From: Micromonospora sp. BL4
Lineage (GTDB): Bacteria > Actinomycetota > Actinomycetes > Mycobacteriales > Micromonosporaceae
Direction of reading: 5' to 3'
NCBI RefSeq assembly: GCF_003667505.1
Contig: NZ_RCVJ01000088.1
Span: 35,203 to 99,202, forward strand
DNA length: 64,000 bases
Below, piece after piece: positions 16,807 to 25,220 of the stretch (positions are counted from its first letter, which is position 1; every line of letters begins with the position of its first letter). A program made the translations under genes and the position numbers. Under the pieces are notes generated by a model, which was not told the origin of the DNA, ran no database searches, and saw only the letters and a program-made list of their open reading frames with translations.

Positions 16807-17793
16807 ATGGTGCTGGTACTGGGTGTCGACGCGGGTGGCACGGCGTCCCGCGCGGTCGTGGTGACCCGGGACGGCACCGTGACAGGACGCGGCTCGGCGG
16901 GCCCGGGCAACCCGACGGCGACGGGCCCGGCGGCCGCTCGCTCCATCGGCGCGGCGGTGCGGGAGGCCCTGGGCGGCCACGACCCCGCATCCGTGCGCGC
17001 CGGCGTCGTGGGCATCGCCGGCGCCGGCATCATGGTGGATCCGCTGATCGCGGCGGCCTTCGACCGCGCGTGGACGGAGTGCGGCCTGACCTGTCCGGTC
17101 GCCATCGTCGGAGACGCGGTGACGGCCTTCGCGGCCGGCACCCCGGCGCACTCGGGCGCGGTGCTGATCGCCGGCACCGGCGCGGTCGCCGCCCGCATCG
17201 ACAACTGGCGCGTCGGCCGCACCGCCGACGGTCTCGGCTGGCTGCTGGGCGACGAGGGCTCCGGCCTGTGGCTGGGACTCCAGGCCGTCCGCGCGGTGGC
17301 CCGGGCCTGGTCCACGCCGACCGTGGACACCGGGCTGGCGGCCACGATCGCGGCGCATACCGGGGCGACCACCTGCGACGAACTCGTGCACTGGGCTGGC
17401 CGTCAGCAGCCGGGGGCATTCGCCGCGCTGGCACCCCTGGTGTGCGCGTGCGCCGTGGCCGGTGACCCCCTCGCCGAGCGGCTGACCGCCGACGCCGCCG
17501 CCCGGCTCGTCGCCACCCTCGGTGAGCTCGGCCCGCCGGACGGCCCGGTCGTGCTCGCCGGCAGCCTGCTCACCAGGACCACCCCGGTGCGAGCGGCCGT
17601 CCTGGCCACCCTCGCCGGCCCGGTTGCGACCGCCCGGGATCCGGCCGTCGGGGCCGCCTGGCTCGCACTGCGCCAGGTCACCGACCCGGCGGAGGCGGCG
17701 CGCCTGCACCCCCGCATGCTGCTGGACGTGGTCCCCGCGGCTGGGCCGCTCCCCGGCGCGGCGGGCGGCGGCGCGCGCCAGGTGATCCCCTGA
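16807..17793 (+). CDS. N-acetylglucosamine kinase-like protein, BadF/BadG ATPase family
   Basis: A 328-residue ASKHA-fold sugar kinase. The phosphate-1 motif LGVDAGGTASRAVV opens the protein, the IVGDAVTAF and LIAGTGAVAA segments follow, and GWLLGDEGSGLWLG is characteristic of bacterial and human GlcNAc kinases of the BadF family. It would phosphorylate imported GlcNAc at C6. It is divergent from the transporter operon across the RpiR operator, which fits co-regulation. Start ATG 16807. Substrate specificity is inferred from context. Confidence 0.83.
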   Translation: MVLVLGVDAGGTASRAVVVTRDGTVTGRGSAGPGNPTATGPAAARSIGAAVREALGGHDPASVRAGVVGIAGAGIMVDPLIAAAFDRAWTECGLTCPVAIVGDAVTAFAAGTPAHSGAVLIAGTGAVAARIDNWRVGRTADGLGWLLGDEGSGLWLGLQAVRAVARAWSTPTVDTGLAATIAAHTGATTCDELVHWAGRQQPGAFAALAPLVCACAVAGDPLAERLTADAAARLVATLGELGPPDGPVVLAGSLLTRTTPVRAAVLATLAGPVATARDPAVGAAWLALRQVTDPAEAARLHPRMLLDVVPAAGPLPGAAGGGARQVIP

Positions 17794-17923
17794 AGCGGTG
17801 CCCAACTGCACCCGGCCGAGCGCCGTGACGTGGCCGAAGGGGTCGTGCGGCGGGTTGGTGAGAGAGGCCGGCGCGTAGCGTTGGCACGTCTGTGCCACCA
17901 CCGCGATCCTCGGGAGACGTCAA

Positions 17924-18640
17924 ATGACCGCCGCCACCTTCCGCGCCCTGCACCACGGCCGTGCCAGCGGCGACCCGCTCGTGCTGCCGGGGCCGTGGGA
18001 CGCGGCCAGCGCCCGGATCTTCGCCGACGCCGGTTTCCCCGCGCTCGCCACACCGAGCGCCGGGATCGCCGCGTCGCTCGGCTACGAGGACGGCGCCACC
18101 CCGCCCGATGAGATGTTCGCCGCGGTGGCGAGGATCGTCCGCGCCGTTTCCGTGCCCGTGTCCGCCGACATCGAGGGCGGTTACGGCCTCGCCCCCAGTG
18201 AGCTGGTCGGGCGGCTCCTGGAGACGGGCGCCGTCGGCTGCAACCTGGAGGACTCCGAGGGCCACGCCACGCTCAAGGACCCTCAGCGGCACGCGGACTG
18301 GCTGGCCGAGGTGCGTGCGGAGGCGGGCGACGCGCTCTTCATCAACGCGCGCGTCGACACCTTCCTGGTGGGGACGGGTGATCCGGCTGACGCGGTGGCC
18401 CGCGCCCGCCTGTACGTGGCCGCCGGCGCCGACTGCGTGTACCCGCTCATGGCACCGCCCGAGGTGCTGCCGCTGCTGCGGGAGGGCATTGCGGGCCCCA
18501 TCAACATGGCTGCCGAGCCGAACAAGGAGTCCGTGGCCGAGCTGGGACGGCTGGGCGCCACCCGTCTCACCTTCGGCCCGGGGATGCAGCGGTACGCGGC
18601 GCGGGCGATCGGCGAGCTGGCGGCGGCGCTGCGCGTCTGA
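17924..18640 (+). CDS. isocitrate lyase/PEP mutase superfamily protein
   Basis: A 238-residue alpha/beta-barrel protein. Family markers are the substrate segment DAASARIFADAGFPALATPS near the N-terminus, SADIEGGYG (metal site) and NLEDSEG. The KKCGH catalytic motif of true isocitrate lyases is absent, so it belongs to the PEP mutase/carboxyvinyl-phosphonate mutase-like subset, whose members include oxaloacetate hydrolases and 2-methylisocitrate-type lyases. The exact reaction is unknown. A GGGAGAC ribosome site precedes ATG 17924. It lies 130 bp after the kinase and may be in its transcript. Confidence 0.8.
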   Translation: MTAATFRALHHGRASGDPLVLPGPWDAASARIFADAGFPALATPSAGIAASLGYEDGATPPDEMFAAVARIVRAVSVPVSADIEGGYGLAPSELVGRLLETGAVGCNLEDSEGHATLKDPQRHADWLAEVRAEAGDALFINARVDTFLVGTGDPADAVARARLYVAAGADCVYPLMAPPEVLPLLREGIAGPINMAAEPNKESVAELGRLGATRLTFGPGMQRYAARAIGELAAALRV

Positions 18641-18670
18641 CGTCCGGCGGTCCGGGTCGCATCCTCCCTG

Positions 18671-18712
18671 GCCGACAGCGCCGACAGCGCCGACAGCGCC
18701 AACGCCGACAGC
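18671..18712. repeat. short tandem repeat, 9-bp unit
   Basis: GCCGACAGC is repeated three times in tandem (18671-18697) with a fourth copy after a degenerate unit (18704-18712). It lies just downstream of the PEP-mutase-like gene and is non-coding as far as I can see. Confidence 0.7.
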
Positions 18713-18752
18713 TCGACTCGCCGACGAGCCGACGTCGGGCATGGGTCGCCAA

Positions 18753-18802
18753 CGAGCGGTATACCTCAGGGTCATATTTATGACTCCCAGGTATACCGCT
18801 CG
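18753..18802. repeat. 50-bp near-perfect dyad with 14-bp perfect arms
   Basis: Arms 18753-18766 and 18789-18802 are perfect 14-bp inverted repeats, each containing the palindrome GGTATACC. Inside them is a second dyad, GTCAT-attt-ATGAC (18771-18784), so the whole 50 bp is symmetric about its centre with only a few mismatches. It has no T-run on either strand and sits upstream of the PadR-ABC operon. It could be a large PadR operator, a terminator of the upstream gene, or a small palindromic repeat element. Confidence 0.75.
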
Positions 18803-18883
18803 CAACACCGCCTGCCTGGAAGGGCGACCCCGCCCCGACCGGACCCCACCCATCTCACCCCTGGCGGGCGTCGAAACCGAAGA

Positions 18884-18913
18884 TATATACGCGGTGTATA
18901 CCTCCGGTGTATG
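18884..18913 (+). promoter_or_regulatory. PadR operator/promoter candidates
   Basis: Overlapping TATAC/GTATA half-sites lie 9-38 bases before the padR ATG: TATAC-gcggt-GTATA at 18886-18900, then GTATACC running into GGTGTAT. PadR regulators usually bind such AT-rich dyads at their own promoters, so autorepression of the PadR-ABC operon is likely. Confidence 0.5.
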
Positions 18914-18921
18914 GTGCTGCC

Positions 18922-19446
18922 ATGAGCGTTCCTCTGACCCTCCTCGGCCTGCTCGACCGCGAGCCCAGCCACGGGTACGACCTCAAGCGCGAGTACGACA
19001 CCTACTTCGGTCGCGGTAAGCCGCTGCCGTTCGGCCAGGTCTACTCGACCCTCAGCCGCCTGGCTCGCGACGGCAAGGTGGTGATCAGCGAGGTGGGCCC
19101 CGGCGAAGGGCCCGACCGCAAGCGCTACATCATCACCGACCTGGGCGCCACCGAGGTCGAGCAGTGGCTGACCCAGCCGGTCGAGCCGGAACCGCATCTA
19201 CAGACCGTCCTCTTCGCCAAGGTCGTCCTCGCGCTGATGCTGGACCGTCCCGCCGACGAATACCTCGACACCCAGCGCAGCGCGCACCTTCAGCGGATGC
19301 GTGAGCTCACCGACATCAAGCGCACCGGCAACCTCGTCGACGCGCTGCTGGCCGATCACGGCCTGTACCACCTGGAGGCGGACCTCAGGTGGATCGAGAT
19401 GACCGGCGCCCGGTTGGACGCCCTGAGGAAAGCGGTACGGCCATGA
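18922..19446 (+). CDS. PadR family transcriptional regulator
   Basis: A 174-residue regulator. The winged-helix N-terminal domain has the PadR pattern LLGLLDREPSHGYDLKREYD and YSTLSRLARDGKV. A C-terminal dimerisation helix domain of the Vir_act_alpha_C type follows (LADHGLYHLEADLRWIEMT). ATG 18922 gives the normal PadR N-terminus; an upstream ATG in frame (18907) is less likely. Its stop overlaps the ABC ATPase start by 4 bp. PadR regulators next to ABC exporters commonly sense antibiotics or peptides, but the ligand here is unknown. Confidence 0.88.
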   Translation: MSVPLTLLGLLDREPSHGYDLKREYDTYFGRGKPLPFGQVYSTLSRLARDGKVVISEVGPGEGPDRKRYIITDLGATEVEQWLTQPVEPEPHLQTVLFAKVVLALMLDRPADEYLDTQRSAHLQRMRELTDIKRTGNLVDALLADHGLYHLEADLRWIEMTGARLDALRKAVRP

Positions 19447-20123
19447 CCATCGCGATCGAAGCGAGGAACGTCGTCTTCTCGTTCGGCCAGACACCCGCGC
19501 TCCGGGGCGCGAGCATCGCCGTCGAGTCCGGGGAGATCGTGGCGATCATGGGGGCCAGCGGCTCGGGTAAGTCGACGTTGCTGCACTGCCTGGCCGGCAT
19601 CCTGGTTCCGGACTCCGGCGAGGTCCTGTTCGACGGGGCCCGGGTCGATTCCCTGACCGAGGCCCGACGCAGCAGCCTGCGCCGGGACCGCTTCGGGTTC
19701 GTCTTCCAGTTCGGTCAGCTCGTCCCCGAGTTGACCACCGCGGAGAACGTGGCACTGCCACTGCTGTTGAACGGCACCGGCCGGGCCGAGGCGCTGCGCA
19801 AGGCCCACGGCTGGTTCGAGCGGCTCGGCCTGGAAGGGCTGGAGCAGCGCCGGTCGGGCGAGCTTTCCGGGGGGCAGGCCCAGCGGGTCGCCCTGGCCCG
19901 AGGTCTGGTCGCCGGGCCAGAGGTGCTCTTCGCCGACGAGCCGACCGGCGCACTCGACTCGCTCACCGGCGAGCAGGTCATGGACCTGCTGGTCACCGCG
20001 GCCCGTGAGCAGGGCACCACGGTCATCCTGGTCACCCACGAACCGCGGGTCGCCGCGTACGCCGACCGTGAGGTCATGGTGCGCGACGGCCGCGTGAACG
20101 CGCCGGACCGGATCGCGTCATGA
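19443..20123 (+). CDS. ABC transporter ATPase, MacB/LolD type
   Basis: A 226-residue ATPase. Walker A GASGSGKST is at about 38-46, signature LSGGQAQR is near 140, and Walker B VLFADEPTGALD follows, with the switch His in LVTHEPRVAAYADR. The sequence is typical of ATPases that pair with FtsX-type permeases (MacB, LolD, BceA). It overlaps padR at its start and the permease gene at its end, both by 4 bp, so the three are translated together. The pair probably works by mechanotransmission, extruding or displacing a substrate, rather than as a classical importer. Confidence 0.9.
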   Translation: MTIAIEARNVVFSFGQTPALRGASIAVESGEIVAIMGASGSGKSTLLHCLAGILVPDSGEVLFDGARVDSLTEARRSSLRRDRFGFVFQFGQLVPELTTAENVALPLLLNGTGRAEALRKAHGWFERLGLEGLEQRRSGELSGGQAQRVALARGLVAGPEVLFADEPTGALDSLTGEQVMDLLVTAAREQGTTVILVTHEPRVAAYADREVMVRDGRVNAPDRIAS

Positions 20124-22273
20124 TTCGCTTTGGGCTCCGCCTCGCCGTGGCCGGCGGGCGGGAGGCGCTCACCCGCCTCATCATCATCGCGACCGCCGTC
20201 GCGGTCGGCGCCGGGCTGCTGCTCGTCACCCTCGCCGGGCTCAACGCCGTGAACGCGCAGCTCACCCGGTACGCATCGCTCTATCCCAGTGCGTCGGCGG
20301 ACGGCAGCGCGGATCCACTGTGGTGGTCCACGCGCGACGACTACTTCCGCGGCGAGCAGATCGTACGGATCGACGTCGCTGCCTCCGGGCCGGGCTCGCC
20401 GACCCCGGTCGGCATCCCGAAGACCCCGGGGCCGGGGGAATACTACGTCTCACCGGAACTCACCGAGCTGCTGGCCGCGACCCCCGCCGCCGAACTCGCT
20501 GATCGCTACCCCGGGCGGAGCCTCGGCACGATCGGCGACGCGGCCCTGCCCTCGCCCGACGCCCTCGTCGTTCTCGTCGGCCACACCGTCGACGACGCCG
20601 CCGCGCTGCCGAACGTCCGCCAGCTCACGAGCGTCGGCGCCGAAACCCCCGCGCTGCCGGAGACGGTCGTCGACCTCATCCTCGGCGTGGTTGCCGGTGG
20701 GCTGCTGTTCCCGGTACTGATCTTCATCGGTACGGCCACCCGGCTCAGCGCCGCCCGCCGGGAGCACCGGTTCGCGGCGATGCGTCTGGTCGGCGCGACG
20801 CCCCGGCAGATCTCGATCATCGCGGCGACCGAGGCCGCCGCCGCGGCCGTCGCGGGCACCGCCCTCGGTTTCGCGCTGTTCTACGCGTTCCGCGGCCAAC
20901 TCGCGGCGATCCCGTTCACCGGCATGCGCTTCTTCCCCGGCGACATGGTCCTGCGACCACTGGACGTCCTGGTGGTCGCGCTCGGCGTTCCGGCCGGCGC
21001 GGCGCTGGCGGCGTGGGTCTCGCTGCGGCGCGTCCGGATCTCCCCGCTCGGCGTCACGCGGCGGGTCACCCCCCGGCCACCAAGCGCGTACCGGCTGATC
21101 CCCCTCGTGCTGGGGGTGGCCGAGCTGGCGTACTTCATCGGCCGCCGGCCCGTCACGTCGGACGGCCAGACGGCGGCGTTCCTGCCCGGCCTCCTGCTCA
21201 TCATGGCCGGTCTGGTCCTCGCCGGCCCGTGGCTCACCATGGTCGGCGCTCGTGTGCTGGCCAACCGCGCCCGTCGCCCGGCAGCGCTCATCGCGGCGCG
21301 ACGCCTGGCCGACAACCCGAAGGCGGGCTTCCGGGCGATCAGCGGCATCATGCTCGCGCTCTTCGTCACGAGTGTGTCGATCGGTGTCATCACCACCATC
21401 GTCGCCAACCGTGGCCCGGCCCCGGTCGGCTCGACCGATGCCGCCACCCTCTCCACCGGCCTCTCCGACGACGAGCTCTCGGTGCCCGACACACTGCTGG
21501 TCGAGCTGCGCTCGATCCCGGGCGTACGCAGCGCGACGGCGGTGCACCGGAACCCGGACCGGATGGCCGATCCCGGCGTGCTCGCGTGCACGGACATTCC
21601 CGCGGCGTACGGCCGATGCGCCGACGGCGCCACCGTGGCGGCGGTGGCCCACAACTTCATCCCGTTCGACGGGTCGGCGTCCGCCACCCGGGTCTGGCCC
21701 GCCGCGCCCGTCTCCCTCGACGACCTCCAGCGGTTGCCGGTGGCGTCGATCGTCGTCGGCACGGACGGTTCGGCGACCTCGCTGGAACGGTCGCGTACGG
21801 TCCTCTCGCGGGCCTTCCCGGACTTCTGGGTGGCCCCGAGCGTGCCCGGTGAGTTCGAATCGTCCTTCGCCGACCAGTTGCGTGGCTGGCAGCAGTTGGC
21901 CAACGTCATCATCGTCGCCAGCCTCGGCCTGGCCGGTTGCAGCCTGGCGGTCAGCGTGGTGGGCGGTCTGAGCGAACGCAGACGGCCGTTCAGCCTGCTC
22001 CGCCTCAGCGGCGCGCCGGTGCGGGTCCTGCGCCGCGTCGTCGCCCTGGAGAGCACCGTACCGATGCTCGCCGTCTCGGTGGTCGCGATCGGCATGGGCT
22101 TCGTCGCCGCCCAGCTGTTCCTCAAGGCGCAGATGGACTACGCGCTCACCGCCCCCGGCCCGGAGTTCTACGCGATCGTGATCGTCGGCCTGGCCGCCTG
22201 CCTCGGCATCATCGCGTCCACCCTGCCGTTGCTGGAAAGGATCACCGGCCCGGAAACGGCACGCAGCGAGTGA
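20120..22273 (+). CDS. FtsX-like ABC permease
   Basis: A 717-residue permease with two FtsX repeats. An N-terminal helix (about 12-40) is followed by a large extracytoplasmic region to about 185. A block of three helices then spans about 190-300, two more pairs lie at about 320-420, a second outer domain covers 430-590, and three C-terminal helices end the protein. The LVGATPRQISII loop (about 225-236) and LSGAPVRVLRRVV (about 630-642) are the cytosolic coupling helices. It partners the adjacent ATPase. Two outer domains in one chain suggest a peptide or antibiotic resistance exporter; the substrate is unknown. Confidence 0.86.
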   Translation: MIRFGLRLAVAGGREALTRLIIIATAVAVGAGLLLVTLAGLNAVNAQLTRYASLYPSASADGSADPLWWSTRDDYFRGEQIVRIDVAASGPGSPTPVGIPKTPGPGEYYVSPELTELLAATPAAELADRYPGRSLGTIGDAALPSPDALVVLVGHTVDDAAALPNVRQLTSVGAETPALPETVVDLILGVVAGGLLFPVLIFIGTATRLSAARREHRFAAMRLVGATPRQISIIAATEAAAAAVAGTALGFALFYAFRGQLAAIPFTGMRFFPGDMVLRPLDVLVVALGVPAGAALAAWVSLRRVRISPLGVTRRVTPRPPSAYRLIPLVLGVAELAYFIGRRPVTSDGQTAAFLPGLLLIMAGLVLAGPWLTMVGARVLANRARRPAALIAARRLADNPKAGFRAISGIMLALFVTSVSIGVITTIVANRGPAPVGSTDAATLSTGLSDDELSVPDTLLVELRSIPGVRSATAVHRNPDRMADPGVLACTDIPAAYGRCADGATVAAVAHNFIPFDGSASATRVWPAAPVSLDDLQRLPVASIVVGTDGSATSLERSRTVLSRAFPDFWVAPSVPGEFESSFADQLRGWQQLANVIIVASLGLAGCSLAVSVVGGLSERRRPFSLLRLSGAPVRVLRRVVALESTVPMLAVSVVAIGMGFVAAQLFLKAQMDYALTAPGPEFYAIVIVGLAACLGIIASTLPLLERITGPETARSE

Positions 22274-22279
22274 CCGCGC

Positions 22280-22310
22280 GAGCGGCGGGGGACACACGCC
22301 CCCGCCGCTC
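22280..22310. terminator. hairpin between convergent genes
   Basis: A perfect 12-bp stem (GAGCGGCGGGGG / CCCCCGCCGCTC) with a 7-base loop follows the FtsX stop. It probably also serves the convergent DinB-like gene. There is no U-tract, as is usual in actinomycetes. Confidence 0.7.
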
Positions 22311-22339
22311 CGGTCACCGCGAGGAGGCCGGGCGCCGGC

Positions 22340-22879
22340 TCACTGGCCGATGCGGCCGTCGACGCACTCGCGCAGCAGGTCGGCGTGGCCGGCGTGGCGC
22401 GCGTACTCCTCGATCATGTGCACGAGGACGTCCCGGACGCTGACCGTGCCGTCGCCGAGGGGCACCTCACGCCCGAGGTCGTCCTCGTCGAGCGCGTCGA
22501 GCCACTGATCGGCCGCCGCGATCTCCGCCTTCCAGGTGGCGAACGCCTCCTCGACGACCGCGGGGTCCGCGACGGCGTCGTTGAAGTCCGCGTCCCGGTC
22601 GTCGTCGCGGCTGAACAGGCGCGGCTGGTCGGTTCTGCCCTGCAGGACGCGCTGGAACCAGCTGTGCTCCACCTTGGCCATATGCCGGACCAGGCCGAGC
22701 AGGCTCATGGTGCTCGGCGGCACCGAGCGGCGGGCGAGCTGCTCGGCGTCGAGACCGCCGCACTTCATCTCCAGGGTCAGCCGGTAGTTGGCGAGGTACT
22801 CCCGCAGGGTCGCCTTCTCACCCTTGGGGTTGCCGGAGGTTCGTGGATCGTCGGCGGGGTCCACCCACATGTCGCTCAT
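22340..22879 (-). CDS. DinB/DUF664 family protein
   Basis: A 179-residue four-helix protein of the DinB/DUF664 superfamily of putative metal-dependent enzymes. Its three candidate metal histidines lie in LVRHMAKVEHSW and EEYARHAGHADLLRE. Actinobacterial members are often thiol (mycothiol)-dependent transferases, but this one is uncharacterised. ATG 22879 (MSDMW) has GGGAG upstream and is preferred over ATG 22900. The upstream WYL regulator gene ends 43 bp before it and reads the same way, so the two may be cotranscribed. Confidence 0.8.
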   Translation of the reverse strand: MSDMWVDPADDPRTSGNPKGEKATLREYLANYRLTLEMKCGGLDAEQLARRSVPPSTMSLLGLVRHMAKVEHSWFQRVLQGRTDQPRLFSRDDDRDADFNDAVADPAVVEEAFATWKAEIAAADQWLDALDEDDLGREVPLGDGTVSVRDVLVHMIEEYARHAGHADLLRECVDGRIGQ

Positions 22880-22921
22880 GGCTCCCGACCCTGTCGACAA
22901 GCCGCGACGGATGCAAGCGGG

Positions 22922-23962
22922 TTACCGGCTCGGCCGGGCCGGTCGAGGTGGCGTGGGCGGCCCGCCGGCCGCGGCGTCGGCATAGCGGCGGGCCAGGTGC
23001 GCGAAGGCGTCTCTGAGCTCGGTCGGCCCGACGATCTCGATGTCGGCGTCGAACCGACCGATGGCGGCGGCCAGGCCGGCCCAGGACCACGAGCCGACGA
23101 CGAGCCGGCAGCGGTCCGGGCCGAGGGCCTCGACGAGTCCGTCGTTGGTGTAGCGGGCGGCGACGTCGGCGGGGAGGTCCAGGATCACCTCACCTCGGCA
23201 GGGCCACCCTTCGGGGCCCTGGAACCTGCTGACCACGAAGGCGGCCACGTCCCCTCCGGGTAGTTCCCGTGGGGTGAAGCGAGGACCGGTGGGGGTGCGG
23301 GGCGTGATCCGGTCGGCGCGGAAGATGCGCCAGTCGTCGCGGTCGAGATCCCAGGCGACGAGGTACCAGCGCCCACCCCAGGTGACGACGTGGTGCGGCT
23401 GCACCCGGCGTGGCGCGGTGTCGGCCTGATCGTCACCGTCGGCGGCTGGCGCGAATGCGGGGTCGTAGTCGAAGCGCAGCACGTCGCGGGCGTGGACGGC
23501 GGCGCTGAGCGCCATGAGCACGCCGCTGTCGGCCGGTGGGTTCGATCGGGCCGCGGGCCGCTCGACGGCGGTGACCTGGATGGTGTCGATGCGACGGCGC
23601 AGTCGTGCGGGTATGACCTGCCGGACGGTGTGCAGCGCGCGCGCTGCGGCTTCCTCGATGCCGGCGCCGGCGGTGGTGGCGATCTGGAGTGCGACGGCGA
23701 GGGCGACGGCCTGCTCGTCGTCGAACAGCAGAGGCGGCAGGTCCCTGCCCGCGTCGAGCCGGTAACCCCCGTCGGGGCCCTTGGTGGCCACGATGGGATA
23801 GCCGAGCTCACGCAGGCGGTCGACGTCCCGGCGCACGGTGCGCGGACTGATGTCCAGCCGTTCGGCCAGCAACGCGCCCGGCCAGTCCCGGCGCGCCTGG
23901 AGCAGCGAGAGCAACGACAGCAGCCGCGCTGAGGTCTTCAGCACGAGTCCCGATACTGCCAT
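22922..23962 (-). CDS. HTH/WYL-domain transcriptional regulator
   Basis: A 346-residue regulator. The N-terminal HTH_11 domain (LLAERLDISPRTVRRDVDRL) is followed by a WYL domain whose core here reads WGGRWYLVAWDLDRDDWRIF. A C-terminal WCX extension ends the protein. Such YafY-like proteins respond to nucleic-acid or nucleotide ligands and often regulate DNA damage or defence genes. ATG 23962 is used; a GTG six codons inside would give the more usual LKTSARLL start. It is divergent from the AlkZ-like gene across about 97 bp, so that gene is a likely target. Confidence 0.85.
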   Translation of the reverse strand: MAVSGLVLKTSARLLSLLSLLQARRDWPGALLAERLDISPRTVRRDVDRLRELGYPIVATKGPDGGYRLDAGRDLPPLLFDDEQAVALAVALQIATTAGAGIEEAAARALHTVRQVIPARLRRRIDTIQVTAVERPAARSNPPADSGVLMALSAAVHARDVLRFDYDPAFAPAADGDDQADTAPRRVQPHHVVTWGGRWYLVAWDLDRDDWRIFRADRITPRTPTGPRFTPRELPGGDVAAFVVSRFQGPEGWPCRGEVILDLPADVAARYTNDGLVEALGPDRCRLVVGSWSWAGLAAAIGRFDADIEIVGPTELRDAFAHLARRYADAAAGGPPTPPRPARPSR

Positions 23963-24058
23963 GAGAAGAGGCCAGATCCTGGCCGCTACACCTGCGACCG
24001 TTGCTCGTATGTCCACCACCCAGGCGATGGGCCGACGAGCCCTCCGAGGCGCCATCCG

Positions 24059-25159
24059 ATGACGGTGCTCGACACCCGCGCGCTCAATCGCGCGACGCTC
24101 GCCCGACAGCTACTGCTCGATCGCGCCGACGTGCCGGTTCTCGACGCCGTCGCGCACCTCGGCGGCCTACAGGCGCAGGAACCGCAGGAACCGTACGTCG
24201 GGCTCTGGTCGAGGCTGCGCGCGTTCGACCCGGCGGTGCTCTCGGACCTGCTGACCCGCCGGAGCGTGGTGCGGACGCACCTCATGCGTCGTACCGTCCA
24301 CCTCCTCGCCGCCGACGACGTCGTGGCCTGGCGGGCCCGCCACGACGCCATGCTGCGCCAACGGGTGCTCGGCACCTACCGCCGAGAACTCGACGGGATG
24401 GACCTCGACGAGCTGGCGGCGGCGGGCCGCTCGGTGATGGCGGACGACGAGCCGCGCACGATGAGCGAGCTCGCGCGGGCCCTCACCGAGCGCTGGCCGG
24501 CGCCGGGGCCGAGGCCGATCGGTGAGATGCTCGTCGCCGCGCTGATCCCGATGGTGCAACTGCCACCGCGCGGCGTGTGGCGCACGAGGGCCGGCGCCCG
24601 CTACGCCCTGCTCTCCTCCTGGCTCGGCCGGGAGATCGACCCGCCGGCGCCGGAGGGCACCGATCCGGTCGGCCAGGTGCTGGTACGCCGCTACCTGGCC
24701 GCCTTCGGCCCCGCGGCCACGGCCGACCTGCGCGCCTGGAGCGGCCTCGCGGGACTGCCGGCCGCGGTGACCGCGCTGCGCGGGGAGCTGGTGACCTTCC
24801 GCGACGAGCGCGGCCGCGAGTTGTTGGACCTTCCCGAGGCGCCGCGCCCCGACCCGGACACACCCGCACCGGTCCGGTTCCTGCCGGCCTTTGACAACGC
24901 GATACTCGGCTACCACGATCGGAGCCGGATCATCGACGACGCGCACCGCGGCCTGTCGGTGGCCGGCGAACGCGCGGTCCTGGTCGACGGTCGGGTCGCC
25001 GCGACCTGGAGCGTCGAGGCCGGCACCGTGACCGTCACCCCGCTGCGCAGCCTCTCGCGAGCCGACCGCGAAGCCGTCGCCGAACAGGGGCGGGAGTTGG
25101 CGTCGTTCCTCTCCGACAAGGAGAGCCACCGGGTGCAGGTCACCCCGTTCCCAACATGA
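24059..25159 (+). CDS. winged-helix DNA glycosylase-like protein, AlkZ/HTH_42 family
   Basis: A 366-residue HTH_42 protein with three predicted tandem winged-helix units. The N-terminal region carries GGLQAQEPQEPYVGLWSRL at about 36-54; QAQ matches the catalytic QxQ motif of AlkZ, a glycosylase that unhooks azinomycin and other interstrand crosslinks. Actinomycetes carry many paralogues; those with QxQ next to resistance genes act on crosslinks, others have unknown roles. Start ATG 24059. The divergent WYL regulator, of a type linked to DNA damage control, is consistent with a repair role. Confidence 0.8.
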   Translation: MTVLDTRALNRATLARQLLLDRADVPVLDAVAHLGGLQAQEPQEPYVGLWSRLRAFDPAVLSDLLTRRSVVRTHLMRRTVHLLAADDVVAWRARHDAMLRQRVLGTYRRELDGMDLDELAAAGRSVMADDEPRTMSELARALTERWPAPGPRPIGEMLVAALIPMVQLPPRGVWRTRAGARYALLSSWLGREIDPPAPEGTDPVGQVLVRRYLAAFGPAATADLRAWSGLAGLPAAVTALRGELVTFRDERGRELLDLPEAPRPDPDTPAPVRFLPAFDNAILGYHDRSRIIDDAHRGLSVAGERAVLVDGRVAATWSVEAGTVTVTPLRSLSRADREAVAEQGRELASFLSDKESHRVQVTPFPT

Positions 25160-25173
25160 GCACGGGCGTGCGA

Positions 25174-25211
25174 CGCGCCGCCGCCGGCCGTAGCGGACCG
25201 GCGGCGGCGCG
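25174..25211. terminator. bidirectional hairpin between alkZ-like gene and GH81
   Basis: A perfect 14-bp GC stem (25174-25187 with 25198-25211) and a 10-base loop lie between two convergent stops. It probably ends transcription from both sides. Confidence 0.75.
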
Positions 25212-25220
25212 CACGGACGA

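Noticed and set aside
18671..18712. CRISPR-like repeats
   Set aside because: Units are 9 bp in tandem with no unique spacers.
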